A DNA stretch of 64,000 nt from Liopterus haemorrhoidalis (GCA_963971575.1 OZ020622.1:3014279-3078278), one strand, 5' to 3'; positions 11,415 through 24,400 are shown, numbered from the stretch's first letter. Translations and numbers: made by a program. The notes: generated from the sequence alone by a model not told the origin.

Positions 11415-12669
11415 TTTTTTATATTTATTTTTAAGTAATACAAATTTAGTTTTCACGAAAACCTGAAAAAACAGATTTACCTTTACAATTTTCGCAATTA
11501 CTCCTGAATAAATTGCTCTTTACTCTTTTATTTTACTAAATATATCTTTTGAAGTCATATTTAGTTTGTGTTTGATAGTCATTTTGAAGATTTACACATT
11601 TTAAAAGTGTTTATTTAATATAGGGACATTTATATTGGTATTGCTAAATAAAACGATGTTTACATTTGACATTTTATAATACAGTCTGATGTGTTTTGAT
11701 ACTTATGTTCACATATCTTATAGTAATTTCTAAAAACATTTTTTATTTAGTTGTTTATTTAGCAGTTTTGTGTTTAGTTATATATTTTCTTATAGATATC
11801 TTATAGATTTCCATTTGATATTGTGTGTAGTGCATACCTTTTTAGGTTAAATTCATATTTCTTTTTTCTTTTCTTTGATCATATTTTTGGATTACATCAG
11901 CCTTTAGTACTACTTAGCCTATTAGAATAGTTTATTTGTTTCTATTCTGTTCTTATTCTTTTATTTTCATTTCATTACGATATAAGTGACAGCGTACGAA
12001 TATTACATTCGTTAAATGGATGCTATGTAGACGTACTAAACATGACGTCACAAAACATGTGACGTTTCCAGTGATGCAACTGCACTGATTCGTCGACTGC
12101 CCTATACATAACGTGTACCACTAAGCCTGTAAGAGTTAAAAATGTACTAATTCACTAGACTTCAGTCTTGCGTTCTAAGCGCCATCTCTTAGTAAAGTAA
12201 CTGATTTATTAAACATCCCTCGTAACTAAATTTAAATTTAAGTTTTAGAGTTGTAAATTTAGGTCACAATAACTTACATCTGCTTATCTCAATACTAGTG
12301 TTTCTTCTCCTGGTTTTTAATAATCAGTACTCACGCATTAGAAGAGTGTTATAATTTTCAATTTATATTTATCGTAGTATCAATTACTCAGACAGACATT
12401 TCCTGAAATTTTTTGTTGTTGGGAATTTGAGTTATGTATGTAGATGTTTAGTGTATGATAGGATAACATGCAATTATTAACTTTCAATAAATCTCAACGT
12501 TGCAAGTTCTAATTAAATGTTTTTTGATCTGAGATACATGAAATTCCTTCACGAAAATCATATTCATAATTGTCAGTTTAGGTATTTTAGTTTACTACCG
12601 GTTTATTGGCTACTTACTTCCACCTACAATTTATTGGAACAGAAAAAAACACTCTAGTAAATGATAGTA
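11415..12669. other. No recognised gene
   Basis: AT-rich sequence with no open frame of note. A cluster of gacgtcac-type motifs lies at 12043-12065 (tgacgtcacaaaacatgtga); a similar ctatgacgtcacacgtcg lies at 312-329, so these are more likely repeat-derived than regulatory. Confidence 0.45.
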
Positions 12670-13976
12670 CAAGGTGTCTCAAAAGAAACTTTATATTTAT
12701 TTAGCTTACTGCGTGAACGCAACGTATCCGAGGGGCGCGGGGGTTATGTCAATCGGTAGCCTGGCTCTTGGGAATGGAGTCGCTATGGAGCGTTTCTCGG
12801 GAGCAGACCGCGCGTTATGCGTGCTAGAGTTTTACAAAAACGGTGATTCGGCGACTGTAGCGCGTAGAAAATTCTGCAGTATTCGAGGTTTTCGCCACTT
12901 AAATGATGCGCCAAGCATTCCTCTCATTCGACATTGGGTTAAAAAGTTTGAAGAGACTGGTACAACGCTGGATAAATCAAAATCCGGGCGACCTAGGTCA
13001 TCAAGAACGGTAGAAAACGTGGAGAATGTTAATCAGTCTGTTCGTGACGACCCGAACCTTTCAATTCGGAAGCGCGCAAGTGCTTTAAATGTGCATAGAT
13101 CATCATTACATCACATTATGCACAAAGACCTAAAGCTGCACCCCTACAAAATTCAATTGGTGCAAGAATTAAAGCCCCAAGATGCCAGTCAGAGGCTTAA
13201 TTTCGTAAATCAGGTGATTGAGCGATTTTCAACGTTTACCAACATTTTGTTTTCGGATGAAGCTCATTTTCATCTTAATGGCCACGTAAATAAGCAGAAA
13301 TGCCGCTACTGGAGTGCAACGAATCCGAAACGCAAACATCAGAAACCCCTACATTCGCCTAAAGTGACCATATGGGCTGCGATGTCGGCGCGAGGAATTA
13401 TCGGCCCTTACTTTTTTGAAGACGAAAGGGGGCGTGCAGTTACAGTGAATTCAGAGCGTTATGTGGAGATGTTAGACAACTTCTTGGTACCTGAACTGCA
13501 AAACTTTCCTGGCTATAACCAAAGAACATGGTTCCAACAGGACGGAGCAACTTCACACACATCCAATATGTCTCTGCCACGTGTTCGTGAAATTTTCTCA
13601 GGCAAATTGATCTCCCGGAGAGGTGACATAAATTGGCCTCCACGCAGTCCAGATTTAACCCCTATGGAATTTTTCCTATGGGGTTATCTTAAATATAAAG
13701 TTTACGCCAATAAACCGACTTCACTGGCGCATTTGAAAGAAAATATCCGTCACGAAATGGCAGCCATCCCTGAGTCCACCTGCCGAGACGTCATAAGTAA
13801 TTTTACTGTTCGATTAAATGAGTGCCGAGAACGCGAGGGTCTACATTTAGACGATATTATTTTTAAGAAATAAATCCCCAAAAAGTGTATTTTAATAATT
13901 AATAAACATTTTTTCTATATACGGCTTACTTTTTTTTTAATCGATCCACTTAATATAAAATTTCTTTTGAGACACC
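12670..13976 (+). mobile_element. Mariner-type (DD41 group) transposon, copy 2
   Basis: A 1.3-kb copy of the 1333-2633 element in the opposite orientation. The left end is intact (TA at 12668-12669, then caaggtgtctcaaaagaaac). The right end reads ttttgagacaccta and lacks the last two or three bases expected from the left repeat, so it may be slightly eroded or mis-set. It carries an uninterrupted transposase gene. Differences from copy 1 are scattered single bases plus one 9-bp indel. Confidence 0.9.
12746..13873 (+). CDS. Mariner-type transposase, intact, Glu at third catalytic position
   Basis: A 375-residue transposase. The start at 12746 (MSIGSLALGN) is used; the frame extends upstream into the inverted repeat and an alternative ATG (MERFSG) lies at 12785. 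Helix-turn-helix-type DNA-binding sequence fills roughly the first 130 residues. The catalytic residues are D171 in ILFSDEAHF, D266 in WFQQDGATSH and E308 in DLTPMEFFLWG, with 41 residues between the second and third. The other copy has Asp at the third place (gac versus gaa codon). The frame has no stop or frameshift, so of all elements here this one is the best candidate for activity. It ends in LHLDDIIFKK, as in the degenerate relative at 5.6-6.5 kb. Confidence 0.9.
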   Translation: MSIGSLALGNGVAMERFSGADRALCVLEFYKNGDSATVARRKFCSIRGFRHLNDAPSIPLIRHWVKKFEETGTTLDKSKSGRPRSSRTVENVENVNQSVRDDPNLSIRKRASALNVHRSSLHHIMHKDLKLHPYKIQLVQELKPQDASQRLNFVNQVIERFSTFTNILFSDEAHFHLNGHVNKQKCRYWSATNPKRKHQKPLHSPKVTIWAAMSARGIIGPYFFEDERGRAVTVNSERYVEMLDNFLVPELQNFPGYNQRTWFQQDGATSHTSNMSLPRVREIFSGKLISRRGDINWPPRSPDLTPMEFFLWGYLKYKVYANKPTSLAHLKENIRHEMAAIPESTCRDVISNFTVRLNECREREGLHLDDIIFKK

Positions 13977-14455
13977 TAAGACGCACCCCAATTTTAAGAC
14001 GATTTTTCTGAGTAAAAACCGAGCTCACGGATCCCTTTAACATAGCTCACAGTCCTCCGGTTGAGAAACGTTGCTCTAGAGTTCAAGATAATTTCATTGA
14101 CATAGATGGTAATTATTTATTGTCTTAGTATCTTCAGTAACTTCTGTGAATCTTAGAATTATGAAGATTATCTGTTTAAGTGTTGATTGTGAATAACAAT
14201 GGGACATAACTCCGCAGTAACGGACGGAGGCTTTATTATATTATCAATCAGAGGCGGCCGTACAAAGTCCCGACAAAGACACGTGGGATGACAAGTATAG
14301 TAGGCAAACTTACGCCTTGCTCGCTGACATTCAATGATACATTTATTAAAATGAGGACTTCATCTTATACAATTGAAACACAAATATAAAACGGCCCCTA
14401 GCGCACTAAGGAAAAGGGCGCTGACGAGCTTGACTAAGGGGCGCCACATTGCGAA
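13977..14455. other. hAT-like end and unassigned sequence
   Basis: The first 100 bp run up to ggttgagaaacgttgctct (14061-14079), which resembles an inverted hAT-type end and pairs in type with 1238-1257. The rest has no recognisable feature. The GC-richer segment gcgcactaaggaaaagggcg near 14401 resembles 15525-15550 and is probably part of a repeat. Confidence 0.35.
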
Positions 14456-14560
14456 GGTGAGGACCTTTTATTTTGCTCATCACTTGGATTTTGGGAGGTG
14501 AGGACCTTTTGGTTTTGCTCATCATTTGAATTTTGGGAGGTGAGGACCTTTTTAGGGTTT
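14456..14560 (+). repeat. 42-bp minisatellite, 2.5 units
   Basis: gtgaggaccttttnntttgctcatca with a following ttggattttgggag recurs at 14457, 14499 and 14540 (steps of 42 and 41 bp). The same motif appears three times at 41887-42000, once and a half inverted at 25350-25415 and once inverted near 54130-54155. Confidence 0.75.
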
Positions 14561-14601
14561 TGTAGGTATGACCAAAAAACCCTTATACCGTCATTTTGTC
14601 A

Positions 14602-14644
<43 letters not shown>

Positions 14645-15478
14645 GTCTGTCTGTTCGGTAAAAATTGTAGCCAAACGGCTAAACCTAGAGAGTTGAAATT
14701 TGGCATGCTTATACAACTCTTTGACCCGCACATAGGAAAAATACTAAAACATCTAAAAAACATACCCCCCTAAAAATATAAACAAATATGTGCTCATCGA
14801 AAACAAAAATATTTTTTTTAAATTCTGAGTCGGGTATCAAATGAAAGCCCTTAGTACGTGGATTAACGATCAAATTTTTATTTTTGCAAAATAAATTATT
14901 TTGATGCGATTTTTGCCAAAAATGTGCAAAAAAATTTTTGTTTTTTTTAAACTAAAAATCTAAAAAAATTCTAAGTAATGTATATTGGTGTGAACCGAAA
15001 TAGTACAACAGGAATTTTTGATCAGATTTTGTTTTTGGAAAATAACGCATTTTTTGTGGTTTTTGGTTCACAAAGTACAAAAGTTATACCAATGTAAGAC
15101 ACACATGCATGGCGTGCGATGGCGACATGCGTTAGAGCACTCTTAAACTGGCTGGAAAACGAAGGGTTTCGAGTTCGAGTACGGAGTGAATTTTATTTTT
15201 TCTGTTTTTTTTTGCATTTTTATTATGTTGAAATTATTTTGTCAAAATTCTAGTTATATTTTGACAAATGTTGTATTTAATTTTTAAGAGCGTAAATTTA
15301 ATAACCAGTCTTATTATATGATTAACAGACGATAAATTATTTTAAAAATATCGTTCATTTTGCCGTGATTACTACAAAGTAAAATTTGTCCTACACACTC
15401 ATCATACCGCCTTCATTTATTATATATCTGCGAAACCCTGAAATGTGTGAATATTCACACTTCACATCAATTTTTTTT
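14561..15478 (+). repeat. 0.9-kb dispersed repeat (family U), copy A, with tRNA-like cassette
   Basis: Starts gggttttgtaggtatgacca, then a (GTCT)n tract at 14604-14652, then conserved blocks (ccctaaaaatataaacaaat; ttggtgtgaaccgaaatagt; aacgcattttttgtgg), a tRNA-like segment at about 15108-15188 with box B type gagttcgagtac, and a conserved 3' half ending cacttcacatcaattttt. Similar copies lie at 19.04-19.94, 27.19-27.75 and 51.39-52.15 kb, with a 5' end fragment at 62.35-62.52 kb. The tRNA-like part differs between copies. No coding capacity was seen. Confidence 0.75.
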
Positions 15479-16094
15479 TTGCTCATCACTTGGATTTATT
15501 TGCCAAGGGCGCCAAAACACGGTTTTGCCCCTAGCGCATGTTTTCCTTACTGCGGCTCTGTTTCCATTCTATTTAAAATAATAGAGGGTCCATTTTATTT
15601 TTACCGCCCAGGGCCCCCAAGCAACTTAATTCGCCACTGGACTATTTTTCTTACAAAAACTACTATTAGGCTAGGTGCGATTAAACTTATGGACGTGAGT
15701 GTATATCCTGACTACTGATTATCAAAACTAGAATAAACAGTAGTGTTAGAGTGAAGTATGCTGAAAAGACAGATGTTATTACTGAGAAATCTGATCTTAC
15801 TTTAATTGTAACCGTCTTATTTATTTACCTGTGTTTATTTTCAATTAAGTGACCACATCGCGGTCACAATACGAGCTCGATTAACCAATGTCCCAGTTGC
15901 TCATTGATTCTATCACGAATTATGTGCAATTTGTTGTTGTAAGACGATCTGTGCAAGGACGAATAGAATCCATACATACACGAAGATGTACAACACATGC
16001 ACACATACACACGCACGTGTGTATGCGTGTATGAAAAAGTGCAACCGTTAATGGCCTGGTTGCACCGGTACAGACGTTTCTACCGTTACCGAGT
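15479..16094. other. Repeat fragments, no gene
   Basis: Contains a single minisatellite unit (gctcatcacttggattta, 15481-15498), a copy of the repeat seen at 9680-9750 (15558-15622), and a hairpin of complementary CACA/TGTG sequence at about 16003-16025. No gene is visible. Confidence 0.5.
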
Positions 16095-16275
16095 CAATCT
16101 GAAGGACGTACTTAGAAATTCTTAATTTGATACTTTGCTAACTAACTATTGGGTAATTGTTAGACACACTTCCGGACGAATATGTATGTCCAATATTGTC
16201 TAATGACTAAGCAAATAATGACACACTCTTAGAAAAATATGTATTTAATACGATTGGTCAATGACTGCAATTTAA
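16095..16275 (+). repeat. 180-bp direct repeat, left copy
   Basis: Shares long blocks with 17588-17768: gtacttagaaatt, actattgggtaattgttaga, cacacttccggacgaa, and gattggtcaatgactgc. The two copies lie 1.5 kb apart in the same orientation. They may be the remnants of a duplicated segment or the two ends of a larger element; no TE ends were identified. Confidence 0.7.
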
Positions 16276-16329
16276 AATATTTCAGCTATATTGTGTTGAA
16301 AGGAAAAAGCATAGCACCCTCAAGGAAAG

Positions 16330-16402
16330 GACTGACAAGGGTCTAGCCTGGGGGGGGCAGGATTAGATGCATCTAGCCTGGAGGGGGCATGATAAGATGG
16401 GT
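16330..16402 (+). repeat. GC-rich minisatellite, two units
   Basis: Two adjacent units of about 34 bp (tctagcctggggggggcagg and tctagcctggagggggcatg, each followed by at(t/a)agatg). This is one of the few GC-rich patches in the area. Confidence 0.6.
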
Positions 16403-16783
16403 CTGACGTGGTTGGTCTTCCAGTTAAATTCAAAATATTGTAGTACCAGTTATATATATTTAACAACAATATTCGTTTATTATATAAATGAATATTGTTG
16501 ATAATTTGGAATACTTAAGTATTTTTTTTTGATAAACATTGTCATCTATGCGCAATCAGGCGCATCACAACAACTTACGGCTTAGTTTTTCGAATTTTTT
16601 TTACGATTTTTTGTGTCGATCAGCATCAATTAATTTTTTGACAATTGTTGTATGGTATCAAAAGAAAGCTGTTAAAACTGTATAACCCCAGAAATTACAA
16701 GTTTCTAATACGAAACTAACAATCTGAAATAAATTACATATAAATTAAATATATACATCAAATTTTGAACCAATTTTTACCGA

Positions 16784-17271
16784 CCGCCAACATATATAAG
16801 GGAGGTATTGTGATCATACCGATTTTGATATTTCCAGATTTCGATGGATCTCCACGAATTGAGGCCTCTACATAACGTTTTGACTATTTTTAGCATGATA
16901 TCTGTCGGTCTGTCTGTCTGTCTCTCTGTCTGTCTGTCTGTCGGTCTGTCTGTTGGTCCATGTATAGGTGCAGAGCAAATTCAGCTAAAAGGATTTTTAT
17001 GAAACTTCAAATTTAAACTTTTGATATCAATGGCAAAAATTGATCAACTTTTGGTAAAAATCGGTTAAATAGAAATGGGAGTTTACTTGTGTCGGTTTTA
17101 AGATTTTTGCGAATATTTCACAAAAGAGAAATATTTCGAAAAAAATTATTTAACAAAAGTTGGTATAAAAGCAATGACTAACAACTTTTATTTGAGACAT
17201 TTTTTGATAAAGCAGCATAAATTAAACAAGTCCTTTGTGATGGCGGTCTGTCCTGTGATGGCCACAGCTGA
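16784..17271 (+). mobile_element. Helentron-like non-autonomous element, copy 2
   Basis: Left end accgaccgccaacatatata after a T run, leader as in copy 1, (GTCT)n tract at about 16907-16960, conserved 3' half, and the terminal hairpin ctgtgatggccacag followed by ctga. One base of the hairpin stem differs from the other copies and weakens a pair. Right subterminal repeat is ggcggtctgtcc. Confidence 0.65.
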
Positions 17272-17587
17272 TTGTTTAGTTTGGAGTTATTTTGATAAAA
17301 GTAAAGATATTACATATATTTTATTATTCTATAATTTTGCCTTCCAGATTTAATCACTAGATTTTTAAAAATGCTGCTTATGCTGTGATAGCCCAGATTT
17401 TCCTCTTTTCAATGGCGTTAAAGGAAGTTTTTAATATTTTTTTGTTTTGAAGTTCTTGTGATAAAAGTAAAGGCGGGTGAGATGCGTCTATGTAAGGCAC
17501 TGTCCACAGATCGTAGATGAAGGTTGATCTAAACAACGGGCACGCTAGCTACATTTTGACTGACGTCTTATGCCCTATTTTAACCTA

Positions 17588-17768
17588 AGAGTGTACTTAG
17601 AAATTGTTAATTTGATAGTAATTCATTTTCAGACTAACAAACTATTGGGTAATTACTAGACACACTTCCGGACGAACGCCCATGTCCAATATTGTTTAAT
17701 GACAAAGCAAATAATGACATACTGTTAGAAAAATATGTATTTAATAAGATTGGTCAATGACTGCCATT
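17588..17768 (+). repeat. 180-bp direct repeat, right copy
   Basis: Second copy of the 16095-16275 segment with a small insertion (taattcattttcag) near 17620. The sequence between the two copies includes Helentron-like copy 2. Confidence 0.7.
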
Positions 17769-17954
17769 CAAAAGTTCCATCTCTATCACAATATTATTTC
17801 ATGAAATGATATTTAAAATAGTATATGCCTTTCGCTGATGTGTTAAGTGTAGTAAACTAATCGTTACTTTTGTATTTTTTGTTTAAAACATCCCTTTAAA
17901 ATAAACAAAATAATAAATTCTTATACCTTTCAAAAGTTGTTACATTTATTGTCC

Positions 17955-18065
17955 TCTACATCAGCGTTTTCCAACCTTTTTCCATGGCGGATCGGCATGC
18001 AACCTAGAAAAAATTCGCGGACCGGCAAATATTATCCATTCCCTGACCGGGTTTCAAACCCGGGA
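17955..18065 (+). mobile_element. hAT-like element end, probable
   Basis: cagcgttttccaaccttttt followed by a GC-richer stretch (gcggaccggcaaatatt) has the look of a short hAT element end. Just after it comes a box B type sequence (gggtttcaaacccggg). No matching other end was located. Confidence 0.35.
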
Positions 18066-18104
18066 TCTTTAGCACAAAAAGCAGAGTCACTATATATGCG
18101 CTTG

Positions 18105-18284
18105 TCGACCGAGGTCAGCAAAAGCAATAATTTTTTTATTTCTCGTTTGCGGCCTTTGATACTAAGGCAATTAGCCAGGACAATTGTAATTTTTCGTGTT
18201 GATAATTCTATGCCTGAACAGGAATCGAGCCCGAAACCTTAACAACGCAGGGCACGTGTGTTACTACACTACGCCGGTCGGCAG
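18105..18284 (-). mobile_element. tRNA-derived SINE, family 2, copy a
   Basis: Read on the minus strand: gaccggcgtagtgtagtaac, then gccctgcgttgttaaggttt, a box B type gggctcgattcc, and a body with ctggctaattgccttagtat. The same order is found on the plus strand at 26566-26728 and 41163-41310. The tRNA-like head and shared body across three sites support a SINE family distinct from family 1. Confidence 0.7.
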
Positions 18285-18464
18285 TTAAAAAAATAATAAA
18301 ACAATAGTAATATATTAAAATTTGGGTAAAGAGAACACTGTTTATCTTCTGGTTGCGCAAAATTTATACTATAATACGGAGATGATATATGGAATTTTTC
18401 ATTTGGTTTCTATAAGATTTTAAGGGATCCGTTGCAATTTTTATAGCATTAATTTTTGTTTTAG

Positions 18465-21400
18465 GTGCTAGCGTTAGGTAATGGCGATATTTGGCCATTG
18501 GAACGTCCAGACGGCATGCCAGCCATCCAAAGTCTGGAGGTGATGTGTGGGAAAGATCACATGGACGTTCATCTCTCCTTCAGTCATCCATTCGAAGGAA
18601 TAGTCTCATCCAAAGGACAACATGGTGATCCACGTTGTGTCTACGTTCCACCATCAACAGGACAAACATTCTTCAGCTTTAGGTAAGAACCACCATAGAG
18701 TATAATACAAAAATATTAAACCAAATTTTTTCTAGAATTGCATACGCGAGATGTGGAACGAAACCAGATCTTCATGGGCAGTTTTATGAAAATACGGTAG
18801 TTGTACAATATGATAAAGACCTCTTAGAGGTTTGGGATGAAGCAAAGAGGTTGAGGTGTGAATGGTTTAATGACTACGAAAAGACAGCTTCGAAACCACC
18901 CATGGTCATTGCAGATCTAGATGTTATCCAGCTTGATTTTAGAGGTAAGAAAATTTTAGAATAATTTAAATTTGACAATAATATTGAACGTCTAGGGACC
19001 GCTTAAAGTTATAGCTATGACTATTACTTCGTTATTATTATTTTGAAAAATACTAAAACATACCCCCCTAAAAATATAAACAAATATGTGCTCATCGAAA
19101 ACAAAATAATATTTTTTTATAATTCTGAGTAGGGTATCAAAGCCGTTGGTACGTGGATTAACGATCAAATTTTTATTTTTGCAAAATAAATTATTTTGAA
19201 GCGATTTTTGCCAAAATTGTGCAAAAAATTTTTTTATCCCACACCCTGTAGCCCAGATGGTTTAAACTAAAAATCTGAAAAAATTCTAAGTAATGTACAT
19301 TGGTGTGAACCGGAATAGTACAACAGGAATTTTTAATCAGATTACGTTTTTGGAAAAAAACGCATTTTTTGTGATTTTTGGCTAATAATGTAACAAGTTA
19401 TAGCTTTGTAACACGCTACACTAGAATGTGTATGCTGATGTAGTGGTTTTGACGCTGGCTTTTCACCCAAGTAACTCGATCCGAAAGGGATCGAACCCTG
19501 CGAGAAGAGGCAATATTATTTTTTGTTTTTTTTTTTTTTTTAATGTTTATATGGTTTAAATTATTTTTTCAAAATTCTAGTTATATTTTGGCAAATGTTG
19601 CATTAAATTTTTAAAAGCGTAAATTTAATAACCAGTGGAAATTGTTTAAATTATAATTTAATTCTGTTTCAATGTACACGAAATCAGAGAGGCGGAACTT
19701 ATAACAACCAATGGAATCCATAAGCGCAATTTTTAAAATTCTTAATGAACCTTGCTATATAAAAAAAAATACTGCACATATTTAGAAATCTAAATATTAG
19801 GCGTTCTAATTAAAATTAACAAAAAAAATATTTTAATATAAAATTTGTTTTGCCTAAATAATCATCATTCACTTACTAAATACCTGCAAAACCCTGAAAT
19901 GTATGAAAATTCACACTTCACAACAATTTTTTTGTTGAGCAATGTATTTCTTCAGATAATTTTATATATTATATGATTTAGGTGATAACGTGGATTGCTG
20001 GATGGAGATTCAACACGGAAAAGGCCCCTGGGCTCCACCTGTCAGTGGAATAGTTCCCCTAGGTTCCACACTAACCCTTGTGGTAGCCATAAACGACTAC
20101 AGAGGTAAAATCCACCATTTAAATTCTTAACTTCTTTTAATTCAAACTTTTCCAGGTGAATTTGATATGAGAGTCAAATCTTGCGCTGCTTCTGATGGTG
20201 GAGGACACTTAATACAACTGTCAGATGAATATGGTTGTGTTCTTAGACCGAAAATGATCTCGAGGTTCCTCAAAGCAAGAGCAGCAGACGAAAGGGCTTC
20301 AGTTATAACATATGCGTTCTTCCATGCATTTAAATTTCCAGATGCACTTAGTGTTCACATCAAATGCAAGGTAAATAGTTATTTGGTATTAAAGACGATA
20401 AAGCAGTTAAATGGTCGCCGGTGCATTTTGTAGCCCAAAGGGCAGCTTAAAGTTCCCAGTATCCCGAGACTGTCGGTGCATTTCGCCCGTAGTATATATA
20501 ATTTTTTTTACGGTTTTTTATGTGTTTGACAAATAATAGTGATTTTTTTATATTTTTTAATTTTATTCTTATACTATATTTTATTACAACGACCACCGTA
20601 TTTTAAATGTATGTCCATTACATCAGCCATTGCTGATAACTGCATACCACAGGTTAGTTTTTCTGATTCTTATTTTTTACAACTTTTTTTTAACTAGACT
20701 TGGCGCTTGGGCCCCCAATGTCTGCAGTTCCTTCTGGGTCTTGCTCTTGACAAACCCATAATTTGCTAATTTTAAGACCATTATTTGTATTTTAGATTTA
20801 ATTTATTCTATTCTAAGATAATATGTAATTCTAGGCTGAAGATGCATTAACTATTAAATGCGAAACGTTCCAATCAGTTAAATTAACTTATTTTTATCTT
20901 ACTTGTATGACGATTAAAGAAGAAACACATTTATTATCCTGACTCGTCAAGATCATTCACTCATATAATATTTTTCTACATAAAGGAAAAATCGGATAGT
21001 AAAATTTTGGCAGTTGTTTACTATACTTGATTGCCCAAGGGCTTTAATTTTTATAACATCCCGCTGTCACTGGCAACCAGTAAATAGAATACCACTTACT
21101 TACTAAGGCACAAATAAAGAATGTAAAGCCTCACTTAAACTGCATTCAGAGCTCTTTAAATTAATAGACTCTACATTACATGTCATGCATATGTTTTAAT
21201 ACACTGTTTTAACGTTCGACGTAGCTTTTACAGCTCTTGGAAATTAGTGAGTTACGAATAGTTGAGTTGATAAATTTGTTGTCACATAAATTATGTCATA
21301 AATAAAGCATATAAAACGTCGGGATTTGTTTTAAGGCAAAGCTCAAAATTCACACACCCAAAGACACTATTGACATTGTACAATTCACTTATTAGACCTC

Positions 21401-24400
21401 ATCTTGAATACTGTTCACCCATTTGGAATCCTATGTACGATAAACATATCGATGGCATTGAGAAAATTCAAATTAAATCTTTAAGATACTTTGCTAAAAG
21501 AAACAACATTATATTTCATTCATCCACTTACATTTCTTTCTTAAATAATATTAATTATGAAACTCTTAAAACAAGACGTATAAAAAATGACATGATCTTA
21601 CTATTTAAAATAATACATAATGTCATAGATAGTCAACTTTTTATTTCAGAAATTAACTTCAATGTGCCACAAAAAAATAATAGAAAACAAATCACGTTTT
21701 ACGTTAAAAACTGCAGCAATAATTTTAGATTAAACTCCTCCCTTAATAGATGTATGTCAACATACAACAGTTCTTTCAATTCCATCGATTTGTTTAATGT
21801 TTCGCTGTCCAACTTTAAAAAACACATGAATTTAACAATAATTAACACTTGATTTTTCTTTACTTTTTATTTCCCCTCAATTTTGTCTAATTCTCATATC
21901 TTTTAATTACAATATTCTTACTTCTTACTTGTGATTTACTTGTAATTATTTATATCTATTTACTATATTTCTAGGAATGTATATATTTACCACTTATTAT
22001 TAATGCTCTGTATATATTTTTTTATATTTCAACATGCATTGTAACGTTATATGTATATACGTAGATATCTGTTATTGGCTACACATTGTGGCTGTTGATA
22101 TCTTATATGGAAAATAAATAAATAAATAAATTTTAAAGAAATATCTATAATAATAAAAAACTTTAAAAATAAAAAAGCACCCAGGAACATAAAATTACAA
22201 AAACTCCTTCAAAATGCATAACAAAAAAGCAATAATTAACATAAGTGGTGCACAGCATACGGTCTGCGGTTCGAATCCGGTCCGAGATTACTTTTTATTA
22301 CCTTTATCTTCTTCAATTGATTTTTGAATTTCCAAACACTCATTTTCGAGAGAAACTGAATATTACCATTATGTTTACAAGTGATTTTCTGGCGTTATGT
22401 TCCATCCCACGTCATTTTTTTAAATATCTGTCCGTCGATCTAATACAATCCGGCCCGTAAAACACTATCTTGCATTAAATATGGTCCCACTATGAGAAAA
22501 GGTTGGATACCACTAGTCTACATACATATAAAAAATATACCTACATATATATGTACCTATGTATGTGTTTTCATATTGTACATAGAAGTACATCCTACAT
22601 AACCATGATTTTCATTATAAAATTAACTAAAATGTCTACAAATACCTTTCCAATCGCTCCAATTTTGGTTTCCCTGGAGTCCAAACACGAAAGTTCACAA
22701 TATCACACACTTTTTAAAGTTCACACTGCACTTTTACCACTTAAAAATAACTAAAAACATCAGAAAACATACAAATGCCACTTGTAAAATATCAAACGTC
22801 ATGTTAAAAATAAAAATGGCTAACACTGATAAAGCTCATTAAGGAATATAGTCATTAATAATTAATAGATAAGGAACAGAATTGCTTGAAATATTTCTTA
22901 ATGAGATTAAACACACACATTGATATTTTATCAATATTATACAGTATGATTGAAATTGCATTATCCAATGCATAATTTTTTTAAATTGAAGACGGTATAA
23001 CTTTACATTTTTAAAATTGCTTGATACTACACCCATTCTTTTTTCATTTTCGTTAATTTTTAAAATAGATAGAATTGAATAGAACTTTATTATTCTTGCC
23101 CTAAGGTTTCGAATCTTACATAATATTTTACAATATTTAAAAAAATCTAGATATGTTTTACATTTTGTTAACAAAAAATTACATTGTTTCCTTGCCCTTA
23201 AAAAAAAAAATAAAAATAAATAAATACATACATATACATATACATACATACATATATACATACATATATATACACATGCATACATATACACACATACACG
23301 CACATATACCTATACATATATACATTCCATCTTCTTTCTTTTATCATTGAATCTTCATTCTTTTTAATATACTTCTCATTATATCTTCTCATGATCCCAG
23401 GTCATCTAATAATTCTGTCATACTTCTGCTCTCTTTTCCATTTTCGCATTCATAGAACAAATGCCACATTGTTTCTTCTTTTTCTTCGCATATTCTGCAT
23501 TTTTTTTCCTCAGCTCTTTTCCATATTTTATTTTCAATGCTTTCATTACCACATCTAAATCTGGCAATTATTCTTATTTTTTCTGAGTGCAGTAGATATC
23601 TTGGCTTATCAAGAGTGACAATGTGATGGTACATTGGGAAGTAAGTAGAGTTTCTTATTCTGTCATGCTGTACTTGACTCTGTACATCTCTGTATCTATT
23701 TTCTATTTCGCTGATCACATTTTCACCTCTTTCGCGTCATCTCTATTTAGATCGTGGAATACCCATTTCTTTCATAATATTTTCTTCTATTTATCTCCCA
23801 CCTGGACTTGTTTTGTAAATTCCTTTCTCTCTGTCTCATTTCCCGCCAACATTCTCTTTAAACTGTGTCTTCCTGAATGTTTCTTAACCGCTCTTCATAT
23901 CTCATTGCTATCTTGCCACTCTCTATTCTCATCTTGTCCCTTTTTGTTTCTTCCAAGAGTATATATGTTGGTGTGTATCTGTCTACTCCTAAAATCCATC
24001 TCAGATATTTTTGATGTAATCTTTCCATTTTATGTTGCTCTGTCCAACCCCAGATTTCGGCACGGTACATCATAATGGGTTTTACCATTCTGTCGAACAT
24101 AGTGAGTTTGATGGGAAAACTGTTTTTAAACCTTTTTTCACCTACTCCTCACACCTGGGTCATGGCTGCCATGGCTTTCTTTACAACATAATTTATATGC
24201 TCACTCTCATTGTTCGATTGCTGGAAAGTATAACCTAAGTATTTATAATTTTTTACTCGTTCTATTTCTTTATCCTGCCATTTCCATATTTCTTCTTTTA
24301 CTCTTCCGCCACCTTTTTTAAAAATAATAATCTTTGAAATTTCGGTATTTAAACTCAGTTTCTTAGTTTTCAAGTACGTTTCCAATCTACGCAGCAGGTT

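Noticed and set aside
16003..16025. Perfect-looking CACA/TGTG hairpin as a regulatory site
   Set aside because: It is explained by simple-sequence composition and has no promoter or gene next to it.
17937..18242. A 101-codon frame just upstream of the first visible ZP exon as an upstream exon
   Set aside because: It runs through an hAT-like end and the reverse strand of a SINE, so it is translated repeat sequence.
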